A stretch of DNA of 64,000 nt from Pelagerythrobacter sp041912895 (GCF_041912895.1 NZ_JAYSGI010000003.1:1-64000); one strand, 5' to 3'. Numbered from the stretch's first letter, positions 16,731 through 26,054 are shown. Translations and numbers: made by a program. The notes: a model not told the origin generated them from the letters alone.

Positions 16731-18082
16731 AGCCCTGTGGCATACTTGTCGTCAATGCCGACCACCCCTTCGGCCACCATGCCATAGCCGCCGCCACAAA
16801 CGCAGGCTCGCGTGTGGTGGCGACCTTCCCGGCGGGGCGTCCCGCACCCGCATATGCCGATCTGACGGCCGTCGAGCTTTCCGGCGACGAGCGCGGCTGG
16901 ACCGATCTCGTCAAACGCTCGGACGCAAGTTTCGATACCGTGATCCACTGTCCGTTCGGGGGTAGCGGTCGCGACGGCGCGGAAGGGGAAATCCGGTCCG
17001 CTTGGCTGACAGCTAAATTCGCCAACACGCTTTTGCCGGAAAACGGTGGAAAGCTGCTGACGCTCATCACCTCTCCTGAAGGAAACGATGCCGTCGATCG
17101 AGCGGCTGCGTCGGCCGCGATAGCTCAAGCCGGGCGCGCAGCCATGCTCGATGCCTCCAAGCTCGGCATCGCGATCTGCTCCAACCGCATGGAAATATCG
17201 CGGCACGCGCCGGCGATGCAGATCGAGCAGACGATCGAGGCATTCATCGGCGATCGTACCAGCTTCCTCGCCGGTGCGCAGGTGGCCCTCGGCCACGTCG
17301 TCGGCACTCCGGGTGATTTCGATCTCGCGGGACGTACCTATCTCGTGACGGGTGCGACATCAGGTATCGGACGCGCGACCGCGATTGAGATCGCCCGGCG
17401 GGGCGGCTGGGTCGCAGTCGGCGGACGCAAACTGGAACTGGCGCGGGAAACGGTGGAACTCGCGAGGGCGGCCGGTGGGGATGGCATGTTTGTGCCGCTG
17501 GATATCACGCAGGAAATCGACTGGCAGCGCGCGGTAACGTCCATCATGGCGGAGCGCGGGCAACTGGACGGCCTGGTGAATAACGCAGGGGATGCGAAGA
17601 ACCTGCCGATCCAGGATCTGCCGGAAGAGACGCTGCGATATCTCGTGCATCTCAATTATGCGGGGTGCCGCGCTGGCATGATCGCCGCGGTGGACGCGCT
17701 GGCTGAAACCGGCGGCGCGATCGTAAATGTAGCCAGCGTGGCCGGAATACGCGCCGGCTACGGTGGATCGGCCTACGGTGCTTCCAAATCGGCCATGATA
17801 GCGCTGAGCAGCGCCTTTGCCGAACAGGTCGCGCAGCCGCGAGGCGTTCGTGTGAATTCGATTCAGCCCGGCCTGATTTGGAGCGACAGCGTTGTCGAAT
17901 CGCTTGGCGAAGAAGGCGCGGCCGCTTTCCGTCGGATGGTGGAAGCGAAAACGCCTCTGGGCCGCGTTGGAACGCCCGACGAGGTCGCGCGCTTCATTGC
18001 GTTTCTCGTCTCCGGTGCGGCAGCTTCGATCTCCGGCCAGGCGATTCCGGTATCGGGCGGCCTTGAACTCCTCTTCCCCTGA
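16727..18082 (+). CDS. Tandem short-chain dehydrogenase protein with degenerate N-terminal half
   Basis: A 451-residue protein starting at the GTG that overlaps the cupin stop (GTGA). The C-terminal half is a full SDR: TGATSGIG near residue 208, NNAG, the catalytic Ser in NVASVAG and Tyr/Lys in YGASK near 350-354. The N-terminal half (1 to about 195) resembles a Rossmann fold with SDR-like order but lacks TGxxxGxG and YxxxK. Only the second half is likely to be catalytic (NAD(P)-dependent alcohol or ketone conversion); the first may be a structural or binding domain. It is co-transcribed with cupin copy 3. Confidence 0.83.
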   Translation: MKPCGILVVNADHPFGHHAIAAATNAGSRVVATFPAGRPAPAYADLTAVELSGDERGWTDLVKRSDASFDTVIHCPFGGSGRDGAEGEIRSAWLTAKFANTLLPENGGKLLTLITSPEGNDAVDRAAASAAIAQAGRAAMLDASKLGIAICSNRMEISRHAPAMQIEQTIEAFIGDRTSFLAGAQVALGHVVGTPGDFDLAGRTYLVTGATSGIGRATAIEIARRGGWVAVGGRKLELARETVELARAAGGDGMFVPLDITQEIDWQRAVTSIMAERGQLDGLVNNAGDAKNLPIQDLPEETLRYLVHLNYAGCRAGMIAAVDALAETGGAIVNVASVAGIRAGYGGSAYGASKSAMIALSSAFAEQVAQPRGVRVNSIQPGLIWSDSVVESLGEEGAAAFRRMVEAKTPLGRVGTPDEVARFIAFLVSGAAASISGQAIPVSGGLELLFP

Positions 18083-18112
18083 TCGCCGGGTCGCTATCGC
18101 GACACGCAAGAG

Positions 18113-18149
18113 AAAGGCCCCGCGCCTCGATCTGAGACGCGGGGCCTTT
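18113..18149. terminator. Bidirectional rho-independent terminator
   Basis: A perfect 12-bp stem (AAAGGCCCCGCG pairing with CGCGGGGCCTTT) with a 13-base loop lies between the convergent SDR-fusion gene and TonB receptor gene. The A/T ends of the stem can serve either strand. Confidence 0.85.
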
Positions 18150-18168
18150 GCCATCACTCTCGACGGGG

Positions 18169-20529
18169 TCAGAAGTTCTTTATCAGTCGGATACCGATCT
18201 GGCGCTGAGCGGGTGCGGTGATGTACTCGCCGTTCGGCCGGCTTGGATTGAAGTTACCATAGTAGCGACTGAAATCCGGTGTCAGATCGTTGAGCAGGTT
18301 GTTCACGAACAGCAGGCCGGTGAAGCTGTCGGTTTTCACCCCGATCTGCGCATCAAGAGTAATCTTGTCGTCGAGTAAAACGCGATTGTCGAACCGCGCA
18401 AAGCGCTTCGAGCGATAGCTACCGGTCAACGACGCAAACCCGTCAAGCGCATCCGCCACCGGCGCTTCCACACGCGCGGTCCCGCTCGCAGAATGCTTGG
18501 GAATCAGTTGCACGCGGTTGCCGCCAAACTGACGGGTTGTGCCGGCAGGGGCAGGGAACACGTCGCGCGCTACGAAATCCTCGAACTTCGAGTCGGTATA
18601 GGCATAGCTCGCCGAGAGCGAAAACCAGTCCGTCAGCTGGGCGCTGGCGGCGAATTCCGCTCCCTTGACCTCGGCCGAATCCGCGTTGACGATGTAGTTG
18701 ATCGAAACCGCGCCCGAAGTAGGGCATTCGGGCTCTGGGCCGAACGGACTGGCCGATCCATAGCAGATCGTCGTCGTCTGCACGTCCCTCCAGTCGGAAT
18801 AGTAGGCCGACGCTTCCCATGTCACGGCATTGCTGAACGCGGAGCCTTTGGCGCCGATCTCGTACGACCAGATCGTCTCCTGGCCGAACGGACGGAGATC
18901 GTTGCGCACCTGACCAGTGTTGAACCCGCCGGGCTTCGAACCCTTGGCCACTGTAGCATAAAAGTTGAGGTCGGCGTTGACCTCGTAACCTACCGAAACC
19001 CGCGGGAGCCATGTGTCGTATGTAACCTCGTCGCGGAAATCGATCTCGTTGCTCCCGGTCAGGAACAGGATGTTCACCCCGGTCGCAGCAGCGGCTTCGA
19101 TCTTCTCGTGATTGTAGCGAAGTTCGCCGGTCACAGTCAGCTGATCGGTGACGTCAAATTCCAGCGCGCCAAAGCCGGAATAGGTGTTCGTATTCAGCAG
19201 CGCTGGCCGGGCGGGAATATTATCCCTCGTGCTGGTGATGAAAGGGCGCGCACCGAGGAAACGGGTATAATCGATTTCCTCGTAATTCTCGTCGAATATG
19301 TAGCCGCCGATCATCGCCCGAAAACCGTCGGTCTCGTAGGCTAGGCGAAGTTCGCTACTGATCTGCTGCAGGTCGGTGTCGAAATCGAAGATGCCGACGC
19401 AGACATCCGGCAGACAGTTCACCAGACCGCCCGGCAGCTCCGTGCCTGACGGGATATTGTCCGGCTTTTTGTCGAAATCGAATTCAATCCGCGACTTGAT
19501 CCGGTTGTATCCCGAAAGCGAATTGAGCGTCAGCCCGCCGCCGAGATCATATTCCAGATCAAGCACCGCACGATATGTCTTGGAATCATTGCCCGCGTAT
19601 CGGTGGTCACTCGATATCGCGACCTGCGATTCGTCGAAGTCTTCTTCGGTTATGAGGTTCACGCCGTTCAGCGAGGTATCTTCACGCGGCAGAATGAAGC
19701 CCGCGCCGGTACCCGAATCCTGATCGATGAAGCTGCCACGGATCTTCGCTGTCAATCCGCCGGTTTCAATGAGCACGGCGCCGCCGATGCCCTTCGTCAC
19801 GTAACCATCGAGATTATAACCGTCGCCCGGATTCTGGTAGAATCCATCGAACCCCCGGTAGGTCGCCGAGAGTTTCGCTGCCACGACATCGCCAACGATG
19901 GGGCCGGTGATATGGCCGGTCAACTCGCGCTGACCATGATCGCCCGCAGCAAGTTCGACCGATCCGCCAAGATCGAATTCCGGGTCCTTGCTTATGAAGT
20001 GGACAGCCCCGGCAAAGGCGCTGCGCCCGAAATAAACCGTCTGCGGTCCCTTTACGACTTCAACCCGCTCAAGGTCCATCAGTGCTGTCGCGGTCTGCGC
20101 GCCGCCACCGCCGATGACGGTGTTGAGCGAAACACCGGTAACATCGATACCGTCGACGATGATTGCGACGTTGGAGCGTCCCTCGACCAGTGCGATCCCA
20201 CGCAGGGAGGGACGGATATCCGCAGGCGACGAGCCCGTGTCGAACTGCAGCGCCGGTGTCAGCGAAGCCACTGCGGAGACATCGTTTATGCCCTTCTCGG
20301 CGATAATCTGCTCGGACAGGACGTTGATGGCGACCGGGACTTCCTGAAGCGATTCGTCTCGGCGGCGCGCCGTCACAAGGATCACATTGGCATCCGAAGA
20401 GGCCGGATTGGCTTCGGCGACTTCATCGGTCGCGACTTCGTTTTGTGCGAGTGCTGGTTGAGCTGCGAGACAGGCGATTGCAATCGCCGGATAGCAGGCC
20501 GTGTAAACGAAATGTCGTTTCAAGGTCAC
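18169..20529 (-). CDS. TonB-dependent receptor (outer membrane)
   Basis: A 786-residue receptor with a signal peptide (about residues 1-28, ending PALAQ), a plug start VILVTARRR at 49-57, plug motifs LRGIAL and RVEVVKGPQTVYFGRSAFAG, and a barrel ending RLIKNF with the terminal aromatic residue. It probably imports the substrate of the surrounding catabolic genes. A GGAGG-like ribosome site precedes the ATG, and an IclR-type palindrome lies about 75 bases upstream. It stands between the SDR/cupin unit and the FAD monooxygenase operon, in its own transcription unit. Confidence 0.94.
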   Translation of the reverse strand: MTLKRHFVYTACYPAIAIACLAAQPALAQNEVATDEVAEANPASSDANVILVTARRRDESLQEVPVAINVLSEQIIAEKGINDVSAVASLTPALQFDTGSSPADIRPSLRGIALVEGRSNVAIIVDGIDVTGVSLNTVIGGGGAQTATALMDLERVEVVKGPQTVYFGRSAFAGAVHFISKDPEFDLGGSVELAAGDHGQRELTGHITGPIVGDVVAAKLSATYRGFDGFYQNPGDGYNLDGYVTKGIGGAVLIETGGLTAKIRGSFIDQDSGTGAGFILPREDTSLNGVNLITEEDFDESQVAISSDHRYAGNDSKTYRAVLDLEYDLGGGLTLNSLSGYNRIKSRIEFDFDKKPDNIPSGTELPGGLVNCLPDVCVGIFDFDTDLQQISSELRLAYETDGFRAMIGGYIFDENYEEIDYTRFLGARPFITSTRDNIPARPALLNTNTYSGFGALEFDVTDQLTVTGELRYNHEKIEAAAATGVNILFLTGSNEIDFRDEVTYDTWLPRVSVGYEVNADLNFYATVAKGSKPGGFNTGQVRNDLRPFGQETIWSYEIGAKGSAFSNAVTWEASAYYSDWRDVQTTTICYGSASPFGPEPECPTSGAVSINYIVNADSAEVKGAEFAASAQLTDWFSLSASYAYTDSKFEDFVARDVFPAPAGTTRQFGGNRVQLIPKHSASGTARVEAPVADALDGFASLTGSYRSKRFARFDNRVLLDDKITLDAQIGVKTDSFTGLLFVNNLLNDLTPDFSRYYGNFNPSRPNGEYITAPAQRQIGIRLIKNF

Positions 20530-20593
20530 CTCCCTGATATTTCCGTGTCAAAGTAACCTTGCATCGCGCAATACTCGTAGATGCCAGTCAGCT

Positions 20594-20616
20594 TTTATCC
20601 GCTTGGCGGAAATAAA
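20594..20616 (-). promoter_or_regulatory. IclR-type operator candidate (TonB receptor promoter)
   Basis: Read on the minus strand, TTTATTTCCGC-CAA-GCGGATAAA is an almost perfect palindrome with AT flanks. It is the most symmetrical of five related sites and lies in the 103-bp gap between the receptor start and the end of the FAD monooxygenase gene. Confidence 0.65.
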
Positions 20617-20632
20617 CCGCCATGGTTACCGT

Positions 20633-21829
20633 TCAGTCGATCGCCGCCGCATCCGCCAGGCTGCAGAACATGGCCTGCCTGAGCAAATAGGTCCGGCGCG
20701 CCTCATCGTTTTCGATCAGCGCCTGCATTTCGGCGCGACGACGTTCGTGCATTTCGCCCTGACCGTGTCGCATCATTTCCATGTTGCGAATCGTCTGCTG
20801 CTGGGTGAAGTCGTGCGTCACCTTGCGCCGCTGGCGATCGTAGAGATCGAGCAGTTCTTCCGGCTCGCCCCGGATTACTCGAACCAGCTTCTCGCACAGG
20901 TTGAAGGCATCATGAATCCCGCTGTTCATGCCGAAACCGCCCAGCGGATTGTTGAGATGCGCCGCATCTCCAGCGAGCAGCGCGCGACCGACCCGGAAGT
21001 TCTTCGCTACGCGCTGGTGTACGCGATAGATGGTGCTGTGTTCGGTCCGGACAGCCTCACCATCGGCGAGAAAGCCCCCGAATACCGCGCTCTTCTTCTC
21101 TTCCGACAACAGCTCGGCCGGGTTTTCCTCGTTCGCGGGCACGAGCACGCGCCAGAACCGCGGCACCCGCAACAGCACCAGCCATTCGTTCGGATCGGAG
21201 ATGTAATTCACGTGGGCGAGATCGGGTATCTCATCGCGAATTTCCTGCTTCGTGGACAGACACAGAAAGCTCTCGGGATACGTGAACCCGTCGAACTCGA
21301 CTCCGAGGCGCTTGCGGATGATCGAGTTCGCGCCATCCGCCCCGATGACGTAATCGGCCCGCACCTTCATCACGTCGGTCGGTGTTTCCAGCATCACGTC
21401 GACGCCGTCCGCATCCTGATCCATCCAGGTGACACGGTGATTGACCAGCACCTCGGCCCCGTCGCGTGACGACAGGCGGCTCGCCAGCCCCTGCGCGAGG
21501 TGCGACTGTTCGCACTGGAGCCGGAACGGGTACTTCGTGACGTCAGCGATCTCCGTCAGGTCGAACGACAGGAATTCGCCCGAGCGGCGATCACGCCATT
21601 GATAGACCGGGGCCTTGAGCCCGTTGGCCATCAGATGATCGGTTATCCCGAGCGTCTCCAGCATTTCCAGCGTGGGCGGGTGGAACGTGGAGGCGCGCAG
21701 GTCCAGCGCCGCTTCGGAACCGGCTTCGGCCAGAATCACGTCGATCCCCTGTCCCGCCAGATAAGCGGCGGCGACCGATCCCACCGGGCCGCCCCCGGCG
21801 ACCAGCACCTGTGTTCGCTTCGTCTTCAT
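20633..21829 (-). CDS. FAD-dependent aromatic-type monooxygenase
   Basis: A 398-residue flavoprotein of the phenol hydroxylase/PHBH-like group. It has the FAD-binding GGGPVGSVAAAYLAG near the N-terminus, the NAD(P)H/FAD motif ADYVIGADGANS in the middle, and GRALLAGDAAHLNNPLGGFGMNSGIHD, where the Asp contacts FAD ribityl. Such enzymes insert one oxygen into a phenol or enol. The ATG at 21829 places the FAD motif near residue 10, the usual spacing; the longer in-frame reading to 21949 is spurious. It is the last gene of the operon that starts with the PEP-mutase-like gene. The substrate is unknown. Confidence 0.88.
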   Translation of the reverse strand: MKTKRTQVLVAGGGPVGSVAAAYLAGQGIDVILAEAGSEAALDLRASTFHPPTLEMLETLGITDHLMANGLKAPVYQWRDRRSGEFLSFDLTEIADVTKYPFRLQCEQSHLAQGLASRLSSRDGAEVLVNHRVTWMDQDADGVDVMLETPTDVMKVRADYVIGADGANSIIRKRLGVEFDGFTYPESFLCLSTKQEIRDEIPDLAHVNYISDPNEWLVLLRVPRFWRVLVPANEENPAELLSEEKKSAVFGGFLADGEAVRTEHSTIYRVHQRVAKNFRVGRALLAGDAAHLNNPLGGFGMNSGIHDAFNLCEKLVRVIRGEPEELLDLYDRQRRKVTHDFTQQQTIRNMEMMRHGQGEMHERRRAEMQALIENDEARRTYLLRQAMFCSLADAAAID

Positions 21830-21881
21830 TCTGGTTGCATTCCCCTGTGGGCTGAATTTCGTGCCGGATTCGCCGGGTGGA

Positions 21882-22643
21882 TCAGAACTCGGCCATGAGG
21901 CGGCCGAAGCCGTCGATCTGGTCCGCGATCCCGGCCGTGCGCAGCGCATGCCAATACGTTGCCGTGTTGATCGCGATCACGGGCTTGCCGAGCCACGCCT
22001 CGGCACCGGCGGCGAAGCGCATGCAGTCGAGATTGGTGCCGACCTGAATCAGCGCATCGACGTCGTCGCCATCCAGGCGATGGAACGTGTCGCGCACCAT
22101 GTCCTCGGTCGTCTCGGCGATGGCGATCCAGCTCGGCCGTTCGAGCGCGATGTCGCGCACGGTCTCGAAGCCGTAGTCGGCCAGGAAATTGCGCACCTCC
22201 GCATTGGCCGTGGGGAAATAGGGGGAAAGGAAGGCGATCTTCCTGATGCCGCCATAGGCCTGCAATGCCGCGGCGGTCGCTTCCGACCCGGTCGTCACGC
22301 CAAGGCCCGCGACCTGCTCCACCTGCTCGCGCCACTTGCGGCCGCCTTCGGCCCCGCCGAAGAATGTCACCGCCGACATTCCCATTACCAGGTGGTTGGG
22401 CTTGCACGTCAGCGCGCGGCGCACCGCGTCGTGGGTGTTGTCGCTGATCTTCCAGGCACCCGCCATGAAGGTCTCGTTCGAGATCGCCTGTGCGTTGTCG
22501 ACATGGATGCGGGCATAGTGGTTGGTCACACCGCGTGGACGAAGATCGTCGAAATCGGGCTGGACGATCGTGTTGGTGGACGGGCCGAGAACGCCAAATT
22601 TCATCCGGTAGCCTTGCCGGTCCGCACTTTTTCGCTCGATCAT
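21882..22643 (-). CDS. Maleate isomerase/arylmalonate decarboxylase-like protein (Asp/Glu racemase superfamily)
   Basis: A 253-residue member of the Asp/Glu racemase superfamily in the maleate isomerase/arylmalonate decarboxylase branch, shown by GVLGPSTNTIVQPD (17-30). Family members use one or two Cys residues. Here the first Cys position falls in VMGMSAVTFFGG (86-97) and the second in QVGTNLDC (200-207), and neither aligns with Cys by eye, so the chemistry may differ. GGAGG precedes the ATG at 22643 by 8 bases, supporting this start; an alternative is the ATG at 22604 (MKFGVLG). It lies between the hisD-like and FAD monooxygenase genes in the same operon. Confidence 0.8.
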   Translation of the reverse strand: MIERKSADRQGYRMKFGVLGPSTNTIVQPDFDDLRPRGVTNHYARIHVDNAQAISNETFMAGAWKISDNTHDAVRRALTCKPNHLVMGMSAVTFFGGAEGGRKWREQVEQVAGLGVTTGSEATAAALQAYGGIRKIAFLSPYFPTANAEVRNFLADYGFETVRDIALERPSWIAIAETTEDMVRDTFHRLDGDDVDALIQVGTNLDCMRFAAGAEAWLGKPVIAINTATYWHALRTAGIADQIDGFGRLMAEF

Positions 22644-22673
22644 CGCTTCATCCTCCGTGGCAGGGCAGCTGGC

Positions 22674-24011
22674 TCATGCATCGGCTGCAGTGCGGGGCGT
22701 GGGCTCGGCTTGCCCGGCATAGGGGACGTCGCGGGCGCCGAAGCGACGCACGCGGATATTGGCTTGCTCGCCATGCCCGGCGAACCCCTCGAGCGCGCAC
22801 AGGCGCGAGCAGTATTCGCCGATCAGAGCGGAAGCCTCGTCGCTGGTGATGCGCTGATAGGTGCAGGTCTTGAGGAATTTTCCCACCCACAGCCCGCCGG
22901 TGTAGCGCGCGGCTTTTTTCGTCGGCAGCGTGTGGTTCGTGCCGATCACCTTGTCGCCGAACGACACGTTCGTGCGGCTGCCCAGGAACAGCGCGCCGTA
23001 GTTCGTCATGTTGGCGAGGAAATAGTCGGGATCGCGGGTCATCACCTGCACGTGCTCCGAAGCGATGTCGTCGGCGATCGCGACCATTTCCTCGTAACTT
23101 TCGGCCACGATCACCTCGCCGAAATCGTCCCATGCCTTGCGTGCGTGGTCCGCGGTCGGAAGGATTTCGAGGAGGCGGTCGATCTCGGCCATGGTTTCGT
23201 GCGCGAATGCCTCGCTGTTGGTCAGCAACACGCCCGGACTGTCGGGGCCATGTTCGACCTGGCCGAGAATGTCGGTGGCCGCCATCTCGGGATCGCAGCC
23301 GATCTCGTCGGCGATGATAAGCGTTTCCGTGGGGCCGGCGAACAGGTCGATGCCGACACGGCCGAACAACTGGCGCTTGGCTTCCGCGACGAAGGCATTA
23401 CCCGGGCCGACCAGCATGTCGACCGGGTCGATCGTCTCCGTGCCGATCGCCATGGCGCCGACGGCCTGGATGCCGCCCAGCGCATAGATCGCATCGGCCC
23501 CTGCCAGCGCCTGCGCGGCGACGATCTTGCTCGCGAACTCGCCCTGAAACGGCGGCGCGCAGGTCACCACCCGCGGCACCCCGGCCACCTTGGCGGTGAT
23601 GACGCTCATATGCGCCGATGCAAGCAGCGGATACTTGCCGCCGGGCACGTAACAACCGGCGGAATTGACCGGAACATTCTTGTGCCCCAGCACTACGCCC
23701 GGAAGCGTCTCGACCTCGACATCCAGCATCGAATCGCGCTGGATCTGTGCGAAGCCTTTCACCTGCGCCTGCGCGAACTCGATGTCCTTGCGTTCCTGCG
23801 CGGTCAGCCCGTCGACACAGGCGTCGATTTCCGACTGGCGGAGACGGTAGCTCTCGCGGTCCCAGCCGTCGAAGCGGATCGACATCTCGCGCACGGCCGC
23901 ATCGCCGCGCTTCTCGATATCGGCCAGTGCCGCTTCCACGATGTCGCGCACTTTGCGGTCCGCATCCGCCTTCGCTTCCGCGGTCGCGCCGCGCTTCAGC
24001 CATTCAGCCAT
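22674..24011 (-). CDS. Histidinol dehydrogenase-family dehydrogenase, likely catabolic
   Basis: A 445-residue zinc-dependent NAD dehydrogenase of the HisD family. The expected zinc ligands are visible at Q251, H254, D353 and H413, and the catalytic Glu-His pair at E319-H320 (ASEHVQV); GTNHTLPT is also kept. The gene is not with other his genes but in a catabolic operon, as for HpsN-type sulfopropanediol dehydrogenases, so it probably oxidises an alcohol intermediate in two steps to an acid. Its start overlaps the leuD-like stop by 8 bases. A housekeeping histidine role cannot be excluded by sequence alone. Confidence 0.86.
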   Translation of the reverse strand: MAEWLKRGATAEAKADADRKVRDIVEAALADIEKRGDAAVREMSIRFDGWDRESYRLRQSEIDACVDGLTAQERKDIEFAQAQVKGFAQIQRDSMLDVEVETLPGVVLGHKNVPVNSAGCYVPGGKYPLLASAHMSVITAKVAGVPRVVTCAPPFQGEFASKIVAAQALAGADAIYALGGIQAVGAMAIGTETIDPVDMLVGPGNAFVAEAKRQLFGRVGIDLFAGPTETLIIADEIGCDPEMAATDILGQVEHGPDSPGVLLTNSEAFAHETMAEIDRLLEILPTADHARKAWDDFGEVIVAESYEEMVAIADDIASEHVQVMTRDPDYFLANMTNYGALFLGSRTNVSFGDKVIGTNHTLPTKKAARYTGGLWVGKFLKTCTYQRITSDEASALIGEYCSRLCALEGFAGHGEQANIRVRRFGARDVPYAGQAEPTPRTAADA

Positions 24012-24615
24012 TTCGTATCGTCCTTCGGTTTTCGACCGTCATCAGCCACGGCGCATGCTCGCCCGCCTGTTGCTCGTGCGCAGCGATGAATTCTTCGTCG
24101 CCCAGCGTCAGCCCGATCTCGTTCAGCCCCTCGATCAGGCACTCGCGCCGAAATGGCTCGATATCGAAGCGCCACTGCGTACTTTCGGCGGTCGTAATCG
24201 TCTGCTCGATCAGGTTCACCGTGATCGGGCCTGCATGTGCAGCCTCCATCAAAGGCGGCAGCGCTTCTTCGTCGACCTGCGCGGCGAGGATGCCGTTCTT
24301 GAAGGCATTGCTCGCGAAAATGTCGGAGAAGCTCGGCGCAATGACGACCCGAATGCCGAAATCCGCCAACGCCCAGGCCGCGTGCTCGCGGCTGGAGCCG
24401 CAGCCGAAATTCGCACCCGCGACGAGAATTTCGGCGCCGGAGAATACCGGATCGTCGAACACGGTGCGCCGGTTCTCGCGCAGGGCGCCGAACACGCCCG
24501 CGCCGAGGCCCGTCTTGCTCACCGTCTTCAGCCAGTCGGAGCCGATGATGACGTCGGTGTCGATATTTGCCAGGCCGAGCGGGTAGGCACGGCTTTCCAC
24601 GATCGTCAGGGTCAT
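24004..24615 (-). CDS. LeuD-like small subunit of a hydro-lyase (isopropylmalate/dimethylmaleate type)
   Basis: A 203-residue aconitase swivel-domain subunit with NIDTDVIIGSDWLKTV, the GANFGCGSSREHAAWAL loop that contacts the substrate, and SFSDIFASNAFKNGIL. With the LeuC-like protein it would catalyse reversible hydration of a substituted maleate or itaconate-like acid. The start overlaps the leuC-like stop by 4 bases. No leuA or leuB is nearby; instead a PEP-mutase/isocitrate-lyase-like gene and a maleate-isomerase-like gene flank the pair. This fits a dimethylmaleate or citraconate hydratase better than leucine synthesis (inference). Confidence 0.88.
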   Translation of the reverse strand: MTLTIVESRAYPLGLANIDTDVIIGSDWLKTVSKTGLGAGVFGALRENRRTVFDDPVFSGAEILVAGANFGCGSSREHAAWALADFGIRVVIAPSFSDIFASNAFKNGILAAQVDEEALPPLMEAAHAGPITVNLIEQTITTAESTQWRFDIEPFRRECLIEGLNEIGLTLGDEEFIAAHEQQAGEHAPWLMTVENRRTIRNG

Positions 24616-26054
24616 GCCGCTTGCCCCGCATAGTCGCGAACATCGGCGAGCCGCCCGGCCACGCCGGATGCGGCGGCCATAGCCGGCGAGACGAGATGGG
24701 TGCGCGCATCGGGCCCCTGCCGGCCGACGAAGTTGCGGTTGGAGGTGCTGGCACAGCGTTCGCGCGGAGGTATCTTGTCGGGGTTCATGCCGAGACAGGC
24801 CGAACAGCCCGGCTCGCGCCATTCGAATCCCGCGTCGATGAAGACCTTGTCCAGCCCCTCGGCTTCCGCCTGCAGTTTCACCAGCCCCGATCCCGGCACG
24901 ACGATCGCACTGCGGATGTTCTCCGCCAGCTTGCGCCCGCGCAGGATCGCGGCCGCGGCGCGCAAGTCCTCTATCCGGCTGTTGGTGCACGATCCGATGA
25001 AGACATGCTGAATCTCGACCTCGCGCATCGCCTGCCCCGCGCGCAGCCCCATGTATTCGATCGCATTACGCGCCGAACGGGCCTTTTCCGGGCTTGCGAA
25101 ATCGTCCGGGTCGGGGACGCTGCCGGTCACCGGCACCACATCCTCCGGGCTCGTGCCCCAAGTCACGAGCGACGCGATTTGCGAGCCATCGAGCACGACG
25201 GTGCGATCGAACGTCGCGCCCTCGTCCGTGCGCAGGTCGCGCCATGATGCGACGGCGCTGTCCCACGCGGCACCTCTCGGGGCCATGGGCCGCCCTTCCA
25301 GATAGGCGAAGGTCTTGTCATCCGGCGCGAACAGCCCGGCCCGCGCACCGGCCTCGATCGACATGTTGGCCACGGTCAGCCGTTCTTCGATCGTCATCGC
25401 CGCGAACACGTCGCCGCGGTATTCGATCACGTGGCCCACGCCGCCTGCGGTCCCGATCTCGCCGATCACCGCCATGATGACATCCTTGGCCGACACACCC
25501 GGGGGAAGCTGGCCGTCGATGCGTACTTCCATCGTCTTCGACCGGCCGAGGCGCAGCGTCTGGGTCGCCAGCACATGCTCCACTTCGGTCGTGCCGATGC
25601 CGAACGCCAGCGCGCCCAGTGCACCATGGGCCGCCGTATGGCTGTCGCCGCAGACGAGGGTGCAGCCCGGCAGCGTGAACCCCTGCTCCGGCCCGACCAC
25701 GTGGACGATGCCCTGTTCGGGTGCCACGCTATCGAAGAACGGCACGCCGAATTCCGCGACGTTCGCTTCCAGCGTGGCGAGCTGCACGGCGCTAGCGGGA
25801 TCGTCGATTGCGACCTTGCGGCCTTCGGCATCGATGCGCGGGGTGGTTGGCACGTTGTGATCCGGCATGGCCAGCGTCAGGTCGGGCCGGCGCACCGGCA
25901 GGCCGGCTTCGCGCAGCCCCTCGAACGCCTGCGCGCTGCTGACTTCGTGGACCAGGTGCCGGTCGATGTAGATCAGCGCGGTGCCGTCGTCCGACTGGCG
26001 GACGACGTGGGCATCCCAGATCTTCTCATAGAGCGTGCGCGGGGCGGCGGTCAT
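24612..26054 (-). CDS. LeuC-like large subunit of a hydro-lyase (aconitase family)
   Basis: A 480-residue aconitase-family subunit that carries the 4Fe-4S cluster. Cluster Cys residues are visible in FIGSCTNSRIEDL and in GCSACLGMNPD, and the N-terminal YEKIWDAHVV, HLVHEVSS and AMPDHNVPT motifs are standard. I choose the ATG at 26054 because it overlaps the stop of the PEP-mutase-like gene (ATGA). With the LeuD-like subunit it should hydrate or dehydrate a branched dicarboxylate. Sequence alone resembles isopropylmalate dehydratase, but the operon context suggests a catabolic substrate such as a methylated maleate. Confidence 0.9.
   Translation of the reverse strand: MTAAPRTLYEKIWDAHVVRQSDDGTALIYIDRHLVHEVSSAQAFEGLREAGLPVRRPDLTLAMPDHNVPTTPRIDAEGRKVAIDDPASAVQLATLEANVAEFGVPFFDSVAPEQGIVHVVGPEQGFTLPGCTLVCGDSHTAAHGALGALAFGIGTTEVEHVLATQTLRLGRSKTMEVRIDGQLPPGVSAKDVIMAVIGEIGTAGGVGHVIEYRGDVFAAMTIEERLTVANMSIEAGARAGLFAPDDKTFAYLEGRPMAPRGAAWDSAVASWRDLRTDEGATFDRTVVLDGSQIASLVTWGTSPEDVVPVTGSVPDPDDFASPEKARSARNAIEYMGLRAGQAMREVEIQHVFIGSCTNSRIEDLRAAAAILRGRKLAENIRSAIVVPGSGLVKLQAEAEGLDKVFIDAGFEWREPGCSACLGMNPDKIPPRERCASTSNRNFVGRQGPDARTHLVSPAMAAASGVAGRLADVRDYAGQAA

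Noticed and set aside
21861..24089. Plus-strand open frame opposite the racemase-like and hisD-like genes
   Set aside because: No recognisable motif; the real genes have catalytic residues and ribosome sites on the minus strand.
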